A stretch of DNA of 42,131 nucleotides from Parabacteroides sp. Its GTDB lineage: Bacteria; Bacteroidota; Bacteroidia; Bacteroidales; Tannerellaceae. Of the stretch, positions 32,744-41,700 are shown in pieces. The DNA lies in the NCBI GenBank assembly GCA_017937385.1, contig JAGBDR010000032.1, positions 1 to 42,131 of the forward strand, read 5' to 3'. The position numbers were made by a program, and so were the translations under genes. Positions within the stretch are counted from its first letter, which is position 1. Every line of letters starts with the position of its first letter. Under the pieces are notes generated by a model that was not told the origin of the DNA, ran no database searches, and was given only the letters and a program-made list of their open reading frames with translations.

Positions 32744-33012
32744 TTCCATAGTGGGCAGCGGCTCACAACGTGTGGGATTGATTACATATTGTAAGCATTT
32801 TACGAAGATTATTCCTAATTAGAAATCTGACAAATTTTGAATACACCGGAATAATGGACAGTGAATGCTTGCGCTGATTACGTTATAGTTTATCCACTTT
32901 CGGTGGGTGGAGTGTATTATATCGTATAAGCGCGGGCTGTTGTTCTATTATTGGTGTATGGGCTTTGTCAGAGCCTCTAATTAAATAATAGATAACAAGC
33001 CCGCGTTTTTTT
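32744..33012 (+). ncRNA. Candidate structured small RNA, about 270 nt (6S-like rod possible)
   Basis: A promoter and a strong intrinsic terminator bracket this stretch, which has no open frame. Nested complementary segments are visible: AAGCATT (32793-32799) with AATGCTT (32864-32870), enclosing ATTATTCC (32808-32815) with GGAATAAT (32848-32855). The internal loop is symmetric, 8 nt on each side. Further hairpins are CCAC/GTGG near 32893-32906 and GTGGGC/GCTCAC near 32752-32765. The 3' end is a 21-bp stem with bulges and seven T. The extended rod with internal loops recalls 6S RNA; the promoter-to-terminator layout also fits the Bacteroidales-1 RNA class. I cannot decide without a covariance search. 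A long leader of the downstream gene is the alternative, but the terminator argues against it. Confidence 0.65.
32931..33012 (+). terminator. Intrinsic terminator of the small RNA
   Basis: CGCGGGCT (32931-32938) pairs with AGCCCGCG (32998-33005). The helix continues as GTTG with TAAC and TCTATTATT (32944-32952) with AATAATAGA (32984-32992), about 21 bp with a single bulge on each side. The loop holds an inner GGCT/AGCC hairpin, and seven T (33006-33012) follow the stem. Confidence 0.85.
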
Positions 33013-33113
33013 ATGCCCGTCATAATCATTTGCGGAGAGTTGTTTTCTCCTTCGTAAAATTAGTTGTTGGATTTTTTTACACACTATTTTATTAACAATT
33101 AATTTAAATGATT

Positions 33114-36100
33114 ATGAACAAAAAGTTTTCTACGCTTGTAGCAACGTTATTACTTAGTGGTGCGTTGTTTACGTTGAATGCTGAGGAGGCTGTTACCCCT
33201 TCTGCTGTTTCGAAGTGGCCAGATAAAGTCACGGTGGTTGAGACAGGTGAAGAGGGCAGTAAGGTTGTGAAATCAATCACATTCGCAGGTGATGTGACTT
33301 TGGAAAGCGGACAGTATCTGCTTGTCAAAGACAACGATGTCGTTATTGACGGTGCAGGTAAGACATTAAATGGCTTTATTGTCATTACTGGTAACAATTG
33401 TACGGTTAAGAATTTGAAGATTAACCATGTGTCTCCTGTTGCAAAAGGTATCGGCCGTAGAGCGATTGATGTAATTGCTGAAGGTGTAACAATCACCGGG
33501 TGCGAAATCAATTGCGGAAATGATGAAAGTGAGAATTTGACTAACGGTATCGCAATAAATCCGACGGCTCAAAAAGAAGGTGCTGAAAAAGCAAAAATTA
33601 CTATTACGGGCAATAAATTCAAAGGATTTGTTAAGACCACAGAAGATGGTGATAAGACTTGGTCTGCTACCGGTTTGATGATCGAAAGCAATGCAGCTAT
33701 TGCGACAGATTATGCTGCACTTTGGACAGATGGGAAGTCTGCACCTACTGCTGCTGCCGATTTTGAAAATATAACGTTGACTATTTCCGGAAACACATTC
33801 GAGAATTGTATAGTGGATTATGTCTGCCAGATCTGGGATACAGACAATAGTACAATCGGCGAAGTGATAGGAGTTCAAATTTCTCCGTTGTATAATAATG
33901 ATAAAACTGAAATCACAAATGGTGATGGAGTTACTGATTATGCTAAATTGGTAGCCGATGGGGTTATTGTTAAGTTTAACGGTTCCGCCGATGAATTGGC
34001 CAAGGCTTTGGAGTCAGTCAGCGATAAAGGTACTTCTCCAGTCCAAACCAAAGACGGCGTTGTTTCTACTGTCGCTCCGGCGGAGGAAGAGGTCGCTGGC
34101 TATATTTTAGCAACGAAGCCGGAAAGCGACGGTTATTATGTGCTGGCATTCACAAGTGGTGATAAGATTTATTATGTCAGCGACGCAAAAGGTTCAGTTA
34201 CCGAATTGTCTGATGAAGCTGAAATCACTGAGACTGCTTTGTGGAAAATGGAGCCGACATTGGATAAAGATGGTGATTATACATTCATCTTCAAGAACAA
34301 GAAAGACGAAACATTGACGGTTGGCGGTAATGGCTTTTTGCAGTCTGCTGTAAAAGGAGTTCCTTATGGTGTTAACGGTGTGCCGTTTGCGTTGAAGGCT
34401 GAAGATGGCAAATTGGCTACAACCGATGATGCTATTGTAAACTTTGGTCTTTACAAAGCTGGTATTTATACATTGACAGCTAAAGATTTGTATTTCTTTG
34501 AAAAAACAGGTTTTACTATCACTATTGATGGTAAATTGGCTGGCGATCCGTTTACAGGCAACCGTTTGGCTCCGATGTCTTGGAATGGTACTGAATTTGT
34601 AAACGCTGCTGATAATGAAATTAATGTATCTCTCCGTTTCAAAAACGCAGACGATGAATATGAATATATCGTAGCTAAGAAGACGAATGCAGGAGGTACG
34701 GCAGTTAATCAGTATGTATATGCATTTACTACTGTTTCTGAAAAGGATTTGATCGCTGAACGTAAGAAGGAAGCGAAGAAGCGTACTATGTTTGACGTAT
34801 TCACAGCCTTCCATAAACCGGTTAGCGCAAGTGATAACTTGGAAACATTGACGAGCATTGACAGTATCACTGTTCAGGTTTTGAACAAGGATGATATATT
34901 GGAAGCAGCTTCTGTTGGTTATTTCAAGTTGACAACTGATGGAACAAAGACTTTGGGTGCTTCTATTGATTATAAATTGTTCCCGATCACGATCAAAATG
35001 GGTAACAATGTTGTTGATCCGGCTGCTTTTTTACAGAAAAAATTCTTTACAATCACTCGCTTGGATGAAAAGAACGGTGATAGAATTTACGCTGTAAATG
35101 GTTGTGGCAATAGAGGCTGGGTAAAAGAAGCTGGAAACATTTTGGATACTCAGTGGGCTGTTACTTACGACGAAGAAGCTGCTGAATATACATTCACGAA
35201 CCGTGAAAATAAAGCTGTTTCTTTCTCGATTGCTAAAAATCAACTGCGTGAAAATGGAGATAAGACAGATGATATTTACACAGACGGTGAAAAACTGTAC
35301 AAGATTGTTGCTGTAGAAGGTGAAGTATCTGACGGTTACAACTGGTTAGGTGATGTAAAGAACCAGCGTTTCCATATCGCTCACTACTCTTCTGTTTATG
35401 AAAACAATGCTTGGATTTCTGCAGATAAGGATGGCAATGCAATTCTGAATCTTGATGAAGATGCAGCTGTTGAATTTGTTGCTAACAAAGGCAGATATAA
35501 CTCTTATGACGTAGATACAGTATTTGTTGTAAGTAAATTAGGCTACTATGATGGCACTAAGTTTACGACAGAAGATAATACGTTGAAAGTTCCTGTTTAT
35601 CGTTTCTTTAATGTCGCAGGTCAAGGATTCCAGTCATGGTTAAGGAATGATAAATATTCATTTGCTAATGTTAGTGATGATGCTGTTTATCCATTAGCTA
35701 TCCGTGAAAATGGTGATGATAAATATAACTTACGTTCAGTTGGTGAAAATGAATCAGGTAAATTAGGATTGGTATGCCAGAAGATTTATGCAGGAACTTC
35801 TACAAACTTCTTGAGTAATTGCGGTATGTATGAAGTAAACAACAGCTTGTTCGTTATTGAACCTCTGGACCGTCCGGAATACCGTCGCTTGGGTGAAACG
35901 GTTGCTAACGATGGCTTCAAAGATTTGAACGTCAACTTGGCTAAGTTCTTCCGTACAAATGTTGAAAATACATTCTTGTATGAAAACAGCCTGAACCGCA
36001 ATGCTAACAACGGCAACGGTATTGCTAAAGATAGCTTGAACTTCTTGGGTGAAGTGAACTTGGCTGACAAACCTGCTTCTGCAGCTCTGCCTCTGTTCGT

Positions 36101-36935
36101 TGATACTGCATTCGTCCGTAACGATGTAGCAACAGGTGAACCTACAACTAAACCGTTGTATATGTTGGCTGTACGCAACACCGATATGGAAGAAGATGAA
36201 ATCGTTGTTGAACCTTGCGATGCTACTAACCACCAGCACATCACAGCTGACGGTGAAAAGACTGACGACGCAAGCAAGTGTGTACACGCTACAACGAAGA
36301 AAGTTCTTTCTCGCAAGGCTGAATATTTGGTAGCTTTGACAGATACGGCTTACAATACTTCTAACAAGCAGGCTTTGTATCAGTATAATGTTCGTTTGGC
36401 ATTCGTACCGGCTACTCACTTCGAAAATGATACGTTGGTAATCGCAAGTTCAAGATACACCGGAACAAAAGATGCTGCTAAGGATACATTGAGCTTCGTA
36501 AACGAAAAGGGTGAACAGCAGATGAACGCTGCAACCTTCGCATTCCGCTTGGTTGATCCGGCTGCTGAAGATGGCGCATTCTATATTGAAGCTGAACCGA
36601 ATGCTTATGGTTATACTCAGTATGTACGTATCCACAACAGTGTACCTGTATTGGTAACAAGTTTGGATCAGGCTGCTACATTCAACGTTGAAGCCACAGA
36701 CGAAGCTGCTACTTCTAACGAAGGCATCGCTACTTCTGAAGTGAAAGTTATCGCCGGTGAAGGTCAAGTAACAATCGCTGGTGCTGCCGGCAAGAAGGTT
36801 GTGATCAGCAACATCCTGGGTCAGGTAGTCGCTAACACGGTTCTGGTTTCTGACAATGCTGTAATCGCTGCTCCTCAAGGTGTAGTTGTCGTAGCTGTCG
36901 AAGGCGAAGAAGCTGTGAAGGCTATCGTAAAATAA
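33114..36935 (+). CDS. Large exported protein with beta-helix region and DUF6383-like C-terminus
   Basis: From MNKKFSTL this is a 1273-residue protein with a cleavable signal (LVATLLLSGALFTLNAEE). Residues ~45-260 contain right-handed beta-helix repeats, with runs such as KDNDVVIDGAGKTLNGFIVI, NNCTVKNLKI and GVTITGCEI. The middle is a series of beta-rich modules. The last ~70 residues (VTIAGAAGKKVVISNILGQV, ending AVKAIVK) match the DUF6383 tail seen in Parabacteroides secreted proteins and resemble type IX sorting domains (NILGQV, then an AAPQGVVVV strand). It is probably exported by the type IX system and attached to the surface. Codons are visibly A/T-richer than in neighbours (GAA, GCT, GTA, GGT), which suggests high expression or a different origin. 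A start 6 bp upstream (33108) is also possible. Confidence 0.85.
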   Translation: MNKKFSTLVATLLLSGALFTLNAEEAVTPSAVSKWPDKVTVVETGEEGSKVVKSITFAGDVTLESGQYLLVKDNDVVIDGAGKTLNGFIVITGNNCTVKNLKINHVSPVAKGIGRRAIDVIAEGVTITGCEINCGNDESENLTNGIAINPTAQKEGAEKAKITITGNKFKGFVKTTEDGDKTWSATGLMIESNAAIATDYAALWTDGKSAPTAAADFENITLTISGNTFENCIVDYVCQIWDTDNSTIGEVIGVQISPLYNNDKTEITNGDGVTDYAKLVADGVIVKFNGSADELAKALESVSDKGTSPVQTKDGVVSTVAPAEEEVAGYILATKPESDGYYVLAFTSGDKIYYVSDAKGSVTELSDEAEITETALWKMEPTLDKDGDYTFIFKNKKDETLTVGGNGFLQSAVKGVPYGVNGVPFALKAEDGKLATTDDAIVNFGLYKAGIYTLTAKDLYFFEKTGFTITIDGKLAGDPFTGNRLAPMSWNGTEFVNAADNEINVSLRFKNADDEYEYIVAKKTNAGGTAVNQYVYAFTTVSEKDLIAERKKEAKKRTMFDVFTAFHKPVSASDNLETLTSIDSITVQVLNKDDILEAASVGYFKLTTDGTKTLGASIDYKLFPITIKMGNNVVDPAAFLQKKFFTITRLDEKNGDRIYAVNGCGNRGWVKEAGNILDTQWAVTYDEEAAEYTFTNRENKAVSFSIAKNQLRENGDKTDDIYTDGEKLYKIVAVEGEVSDGYNWLGDVKNQRFHIAHYSSVYENNAWISADKDGNAILNLDEDAAVEFVANKGRYNSYDVDTVFVVSKLGYYDGTKFTTEDNTLKVPVYRFFNVAGQGFQSWLRNDKYSFANVSDDAVYPLAIRENGDDKYNLRSVGENESGKLGLVCQKIYAGTSTNFLSNCGMYEVNNSLFVIEPLDRPEYRRLGETVANDGFKDLNVNLAKFFRTNVENTFLYENSLNRNANNGNGIAKDSLNFLGEVNLADKPASAALPLFVDTAFVRNDVATGEPTTKPLYMLAVRNTDMEEDEIVVEPCDATNHQHITADGEKTDDASKCVHATTKKVLSRKAEYLVALTDTAYNTSNKQALYQYNVRLAFVPATHFENDTLVIASSRYTGTKDAAKDTLSFVNEKGEQQMNAATFAFRLVDPAAEDGAFYIEAEPNAYGYTQYVRIHNSVPVLVTSLDQAATFNVEATDEAATSNEGIATSEVKVIAGEGQVTIAGAAGKKVVISNILGQVVANTVLVSDNAVIAAPQGVVVVAVEGEEAVKAIVK

Positions 36936-36990
36936 ACATGAATTTATAATCAAATAATTCTAAAATGTTTGGCCGCGTGCCGTTCCCCCC

Positions 36991-37018
36991 GTAGAGACGC
37001 ACGGCCGTGCGTCTCTAC
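36991..37018. repeat. Perfect 28-bp palindrome
   Basis: GTAGAGACGCACGG (36991-37004) is followed by its exact reverse complement CCGTGCGTCTCTAC (37005-37018). Palindromes with GTAGAGACG/CGTCTCTAC ends are, from memory, widely dispersed intergenic repeats in several bacterial phyla. No T-run follows, so a simple terminator is unlikely. Confidence 0.9.
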
Positions 37019-37149
37019 CTGGAACAACAGCAATTACCCTGCGACAGGCGAACAAGCGGTTAGATTTAATATTAATAATACTAAAGTATATTGAAATTAA
37101 AAGTTCTAATAGCCGTACCCCTGTGAAGGGCGAAAGCTATGCACAAAAC

Positions 37150-37203
37150 AAGCCCCTGGGAGGTAGAGACATCATGTTATTGTGTCTCTGCTCTCGGGGG
37201 CTT
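37150..37203 (+). terminator. Nested stem-loop, possible terminator
   Basis: AAGCCCC (37150-37156) pairs with GGGGCTT (37197-37203), and inside it AGAGACA (37165-37171) pairs with TGTCTCT (37183-37189). It is followed by CGTTTTG, a weak T-run. It may end the DUF6383 transcript, about 215 bp after its stop. Confidence 0.5.
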
Positions 37204-37276
37204 CGTTTTGCTGGGGGGTGTCGTTTTCGTACTGATAAAGTTTTCGTCAAGGTTGTGTGGATGAAAATAAAAAACG

Positions 37277-37284
37277 TATCTTTA
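37277..37284 (+). promoter_or_regulatory. Possible -7 box of the Rpn-family gene
   Basis: TATCTTTA matches TAnnTTTG at all but the last base, with TTG 21 bp upstream (37253-37255) and the ATG 27 bp downstream. It would drive the Rpn, SUI1 and AddA genes together. Confidence 0.4.
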
Positions 37285-37310
37285 CGGCAAAACCAAGGAG
37301 GAAACAAATT

Positions 37311-38411
37311 ATGGTCATACAGATAGCTAATCCGATTTATGATTCCGTGTTCAAATACTTGATGGAAGACGAGCGGATCGCCAAAATAATCCTTTCTGCA
37401 TTATTGAAGAAAGAAATCCTGAGTGTGGAGGCACGTCGCCATGAGTACACCAATGGGCAACGGGATAAAATATCCATGTTCCGTATAGATTTTGCCGCCC
37501 GGGTAAAGGAGGAAGATGGTTGTGACCGGTTGATTTTGATCGAACTTCAAAAGACATGGTTGGAAACGGAAACTTTGCGCTTCCGGCAATATTTGGGGGC
37601 ACAGTATAACAATCCGGAGAATATGGTTGGTGAAGGAAAGCACAAAACGGAAGCTCTTCCTATGGTGGCGGTCTATCTGCTCGGTCATCGGGTGGGTGAC
37701 ATCGAGGAGCCAGTTTTGTATGTGAACCATAAATCCTACAACTATGCCGGAATGGAAGTGACGAAAGGACTTCCGGATCCGTTTGTAGAGAGTTTGGTTC
37801 ATAACAGTATCATTGTGCAGATTCCTCTTCTCCGTGGACAAGTAAACAATCGTTTGGACAAAGTTCTCAGTGTCTTTGATCAAACGATGAAAGACAGATG
37901 TAACAATCAGGTCCTTCTGGTTGATGAAAATCGTTATGCCGGCGATCAGGATATGGAGTATATCCTTCACCGTCTTTTGACTGCCGCTGCCGATTCTAAC
38001 CTGCGTCAAGATATGAATGTCGAAGATGAATACTTCAAAGCTATTGAAGAACGTGATACTGCAATCATGAATCGCGATAAAATGATTGCTGAAAAAGATC
38101 TGCAATTGGCTGAGAAGAATACGCAGCTTGCCGAGAAAGATACACAGCTTGCCGAAAAGGATACACAGCTTGCCGAGAGAGACACGCAGCTTGCCGAAAA
38201 GGAAAATCAGCTTGTTGAGAAGGATACGCAGCTTGCCGAAAAGGATATGCGGATCACTGTGATTGGTACGGAATTGGCAGAGCAAAAAGCCCAAATGTAT
38301 TCCATGATCCGGAAAATGTATCAACAAGGAATGCCGGAGGAAAGTATTGCTCAGTTTACCGGATTACGTGTGGATGAAATACGGGAGTTATTAAGAAAAG
38401 ATGAAATATGA
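37311..38411 (+). CDS. Rpn-family PD-(D/E)XK nuclease with heptad-repeat tail
   Basis: Rpn (recombination-promoting nuclease, formerly transposase_31) proteins are DNA endonucleases of the PD-(D/E)XK superfamily. The 366-residue protein begins MVIQIANPIYDSVFKYLMED, the normal family start. Its nuclease core includes RIDFAARVKE near residue 61-70 and DRLILIELQKTW near 75-86, giving the D...ExQK catalytic pattern. After about residue 255 come seven 7-residue repeats (AEKDTQLAEKD type), a coiled coil encoded by a 21-bp tandem repeat. The end, GMPEESIAQFTGLRVDEIRELL, looks like a resolvase-type helix-turn-helix. The ATG at 37311 has AAGGAGG 10 bp upstream; the frame is open back to 37257 but lacks a ribosome site there. 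Its stop overlaps the SUI1 gene start by 4 bp. Confidence 0.88.
   Translation: MVIQIANPIYDSVFKYLMEDERIAKIILSALLKKEILSVEARRHEYTNGQRDKISMFRIDFAARVKEEDGCDRLILIELQKTWLETETLRFRQYLGAQYNNPENMVGEGKHKTEALPMVAVYLLGHRVGDIEEPVLYVNHKSYNYAGMEVTKGLPDPFVESLVHNSIIVQIPLLRGQVNNRLDKVLSVFDQTMKDRCNNQVLLVDENRYAGDQDMEYILHRLLTAAADSNLRQDMNVEDEYFKAIEERDTAIMNRDKMIAEKDLQLAEKNTQLAEKDTQLAEKDTQLAERDTQLAEKENQLVEKDTQLAEKDMRITVIGTELAEQKAQMYSMIRKMYQQGMPEESIAQFTGLRVDEIRELLRKDEI
38091..38237 (+). repeat. 21-bp tandem repeat, seven copies, inside the Rpn gene
   Basis: Seven in-frame 21-bp units (consensus GAGAAAGATACACAGCTTGC plus C) start at 38091 and then every 21 bp. Each encodes one heptad EKDTQLA. Codon variation between copies (GAT/GAC/AAT, ACA/ACG) shows that it is not a very recent expansion throughout. 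Copy number may differ between strains. Confidence 0.9.
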
Positions 38412-38752
38412 AGAATAACGATTGGAAAGACCGTCTGGGTATTATGTATTCGACAAACCCAGATTTTCAATACAATACAGGAGAGTCAACCGAAGAAGAA
38501 ACGCTGCCGAAAGAGAAACAGCAGTTGCGTGTTGCATTGGACAAGCGGAACCGGGGCGGTAAAGCCGTGACATTGGTAACCGGTTTCCGGGGGACGACCG
38601 GAGATTTGGAAGCACTTGGCAAACTCCTGAAAGTAAAATGTGGTGTCGGAGGATCGGCCAAAGACGGGGAAATCATCATACAAGGTGACCTGCGTGCGAA
38701 GGTTCTGGAACTATTGCAAAAAGAAGGCTATGGTAAAAGCCGTATAATCTGA
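38408..38752 (+). CDS. SUI1/eIF1-family translation factor (YciH)
   Basis: Bacterial YciH is homologous to eukaryotic eIF1/SUI1, which binds the small ribosomal subunit and influences start-codon choice; its role in bacteria is less clear. The 114-residue protein has the SUI1 core in its C-terminal 75 residues: LRVALDKRNRGGKAVTLVTG near residue 41-60, then LGKLLKVKCGVGGSAKDGEI and IIQGDLRAKVLELLQKEGY. The N-terminal 35 residues are a flexible extension. The start overlaps the Rpn stop (ATGA), and the AddA gene begins 4 bp after its stop, so the three are one transcription unit. Confidence 0.95.
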   Translation: MKNNDWKDRLGIMYSTNPDFQYNTGESTEEETLPKEKQQLRVALDKRNRGGKAVTLVTGFRGTTGDLEALGKLLKVKCGVGGSAKDGEIIIQGDLRAKVLELLQKEGYGKSRII

Positions 38753-38756
38753 TTGT

Positions 38757-41700
38757 ATGCTGACCGTTTATAGAGCTTCCGCCGGAGCAGGGAAAACGCA
38801 CAAGTTGACAGGTGAATATCTGACCTTATTATTTACGGGGCCGGGTGCTTTTCGGCGTATTCTGGCTGTTACCTTTACGAACAAGGCGACGGACGAGATG
38901 AAAACCCGGATTGTCGATGAATTGTATAACTTGGCTTCCGGCAGGAAATCGGATTATGTGGAATTGCTGAAGTCCGCTTATGCGTTGACGGAGTCTCAGG
39001 TACGGAAGCAGGCGGCTAAAATATTGATTGATATCCTGCACGATTATTCCGCTTTCAATATCAGTACGATCGACCGCTTTTTCCAGCAGACCATGCGTGC
39101 CTTTACGCGCGAGATTGGTTTGCAGGGCGGTTATGGGATTGAGATGGACCAGGAACTGGTGCTCACGACAGCCATCGATAATCTGTTGTCGGATCTTGAA
39201 AAACCTGAAAGCAAGGAATTGCTGGGCTGGTTGCTCCGTTTTGCGGAAGATAAGATAGAAAACGGTGGGGAATGGAACCTCCGGAAAGATATTATGGCCT
39301 TGAGCCGGGAGGTATTCAAGGAAAGTTATAAGGCGTTCAGTGACGCGGTGGGCCGGGATATCGAAGATAAGAAAGCGTTGGAAGACTATAAGAACGTGTT
39401 GTATGGAATCATCCGTTCGGTGGAGGCCGCAGCCAAAGAGTTGGGCGAACGTGGTTTGACGATCCTGAATAAATACGGGCTCAAAGTTACCGACTTTAAA
39501 GGTGGCAGCCGTTCGCCCTTGACGCTTCTCGACCGTTTGGCACAGGGTGAGATGAAAGAACCGTCCGCTACTTTTATCGGCTTGGCAGATAATTTGGATG
39601 GTTGTTTTACGAAAACAGTTTCGCTCGGTACCCGGCAGATCATCGGATGTGCTTTTGAGGATGGTTTGAACGATTGTATCAAAGGAATTGTTTCTTTGTT
39701 TAATAATCTGACGGACTATCATACTGCCCGTGAAATTGTCCGTTATTATTATACATTGGGGATTCTGACCGATGTGTCCCGTCAGATAGCCGCCTACCGG
39801 GAAGAAAAGAATGTAATGTTGATTGCTGACACGACCGAATTGCTGAATAAGGTGATCGGAGGCAGTGACGCGCCTTTCATTTACGAGAAGACCGGTACGC
39901 ATGTCGATCATTATATGATAGACGAGTTTCAGGACACGAGCGGAATGCAATGGAACAATTTCCGTCCGCTGATCGAGGAGAGCCTTGCGCACGGCCGGGA
40001 TAATCTGATCGTTGGGGATGTGAAGCAAAGCATTTACCGTTTCCGTAACTCGGATTGGAAGTTGTTGGACGAACAAGTACAATCCGATTTCTCTCCCGAA
40101 GAGGTACGTGAAGAAACGCTGAAAGACAACTGGCGCAGTTGCCGGAATATTGTTGAGTTCAACAATGCTTTGTTTACGACGCTTCCGGGTGTCCTTCAGG
40201 CGTTTTATAACGAAGCGTTGTCGGCCTCTTCCCTCAATGAAAAGCAACGTGCGGCTTTTTACACCAAGATCATGTCTGCCTATACTAAAAGTTTTCAACA
40301 AGTTCCTTCTCCTTTCCGGCAGAAAGACGGGCATGTGCGGATCGAATTTCTTTCCGGCGATGACGATAGGGATTGGAAAGCGGAAGCGCTTGGACGTTTG
40401 CCCGGCGTGCTGGAGATGTTGCAGGATAACGGATATGCGCTGAAAGACATTGCGATCCTTGTCCGTACCAACCAGGAGGGAGCGCAAGTGGCAGATACTT
40501 TGCTGACCTATAAGGAAACGCATCCATCCGACCGTTACAACTACGATATTATATCGGATGAGGCACTGTTTGTCAGCGGTTCGGCGGCTGTCCGTTTCAT
40601 GGTGTCCTTGTTGCGTTACTTGAAAAATCCGGAAGACCGGACGAACGGACAGATCGCTTTGTATTCGTATCAGGTGTTGAAAGGAATATTTGGCGTTGAG
40701 ACTCCGGCCTTTCCGCCGGAAATAGCCTCGGCCCTGCAAATGCTTTCCCGTCAATCCCTCTATGAAATAACGGAAGGGCTGTTTCGCCTTTTTGCGGCCG
40801 ATTTTCCGGAAAACGAACAGGTTTTTGTCCAGGCGTTCTTGGATATGGTGTCCGAATATGCCCAGAAGGAAAGCGCGGATTTGAACCGTTTTCTGAAGTG
40901 GTGGAACGAAACGGGCTGTCGGAAAACAATTGCTACGCCGGACGGACAGAACGCGATCCGCATCCTTACGGTTCATAAGTCGAAAGGACTGGGCTTTAAG
41001 GTCGTGCTTATTCCTTTTGGCGACTGGGAGATCGACCACAAACCGACGAAGCCCGTGATCCTCTGGTGTCACCCGAAAGAGAAACCGTTCGACCGCCTGC
41101 ATCTGGTTCCTGTGCGTTATGGCCAGTCGCTTGGAAAGACGATTTTTGCCGGTGACTACTTCCAAGAGCGCTTGCATGCCTTTATCGATAACTTGAATAC
41201 ATTATATGTAGCTTTTACCCGTTCGAAAGAAGAACTGATCGTGTTCTCTCCGCGTCCGAAAAAGCTGAAGGAAGAAACCGGTGAAGTGGAAAAGATATCG
41301 ACTTTGACCGATGCTTTATGGGCCGGCTTGCGTATGGACATTCCTGATACGCGTGAGGGAGAGAAATTGATTTCGTTGCCTGCCGCTTTCGATACCGCGA
41401 CCGGTGTTTTCGAGTTGGGCGACTGGTGGCATCCGGTAGCAAAGGAGGTGAACCGGGAGGTTCTGGAGATCGGGATGGCGCGTCTTTGTTCTATCTCTCC
41501 CGATGACCGCTTGCAATTGCGCCTGCATGGCAAAGGTTATTTCTTTGATAATGCCCGCCGGAAACATGGGGCTTTGATGCACGAAGTGTTGAGCCGTATC
41601 CGTACCCGTAACGATATTCCGCGGTCGGTCGAGCGGTATCGCCAGGAAGGAGTTATCGACAGGGAAGAGGCGGTGGCACTTGCCGCACGCCTTGAGGAGT

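Larger units (their letters stand above)
36936..37310. other. Spacer with a long palindrome and a nested hairpin
   Basis: No gene is seen in these 375 bp. The stretch holds a perfect 28-bp palindrome (36991-37018), an A/T-rich block (37057-37110), a small CCCT/AGGG hairpin near 37120, a large nested stem-loop (37150-37203) and the probable promoter of the Rpn-family gene. Confidence 0.6.

Noticed and set aside
34194-36419. Minus-strand frames inside the DUF6383-type gene
   Set aside because: They are shadows of a continuous 1273-codon plus-strand gene with a signal peptide and a conserved C-terminal domain.
38829-41177. 782-codon open frame antisense to addA
   Set aside because: The opposite strand encodes a helicase with every conserved motif. 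The antisense translation is rich in Arg, Gln, His and Phe with no recognisable domain, and such long shadow frames arise from codon bias.
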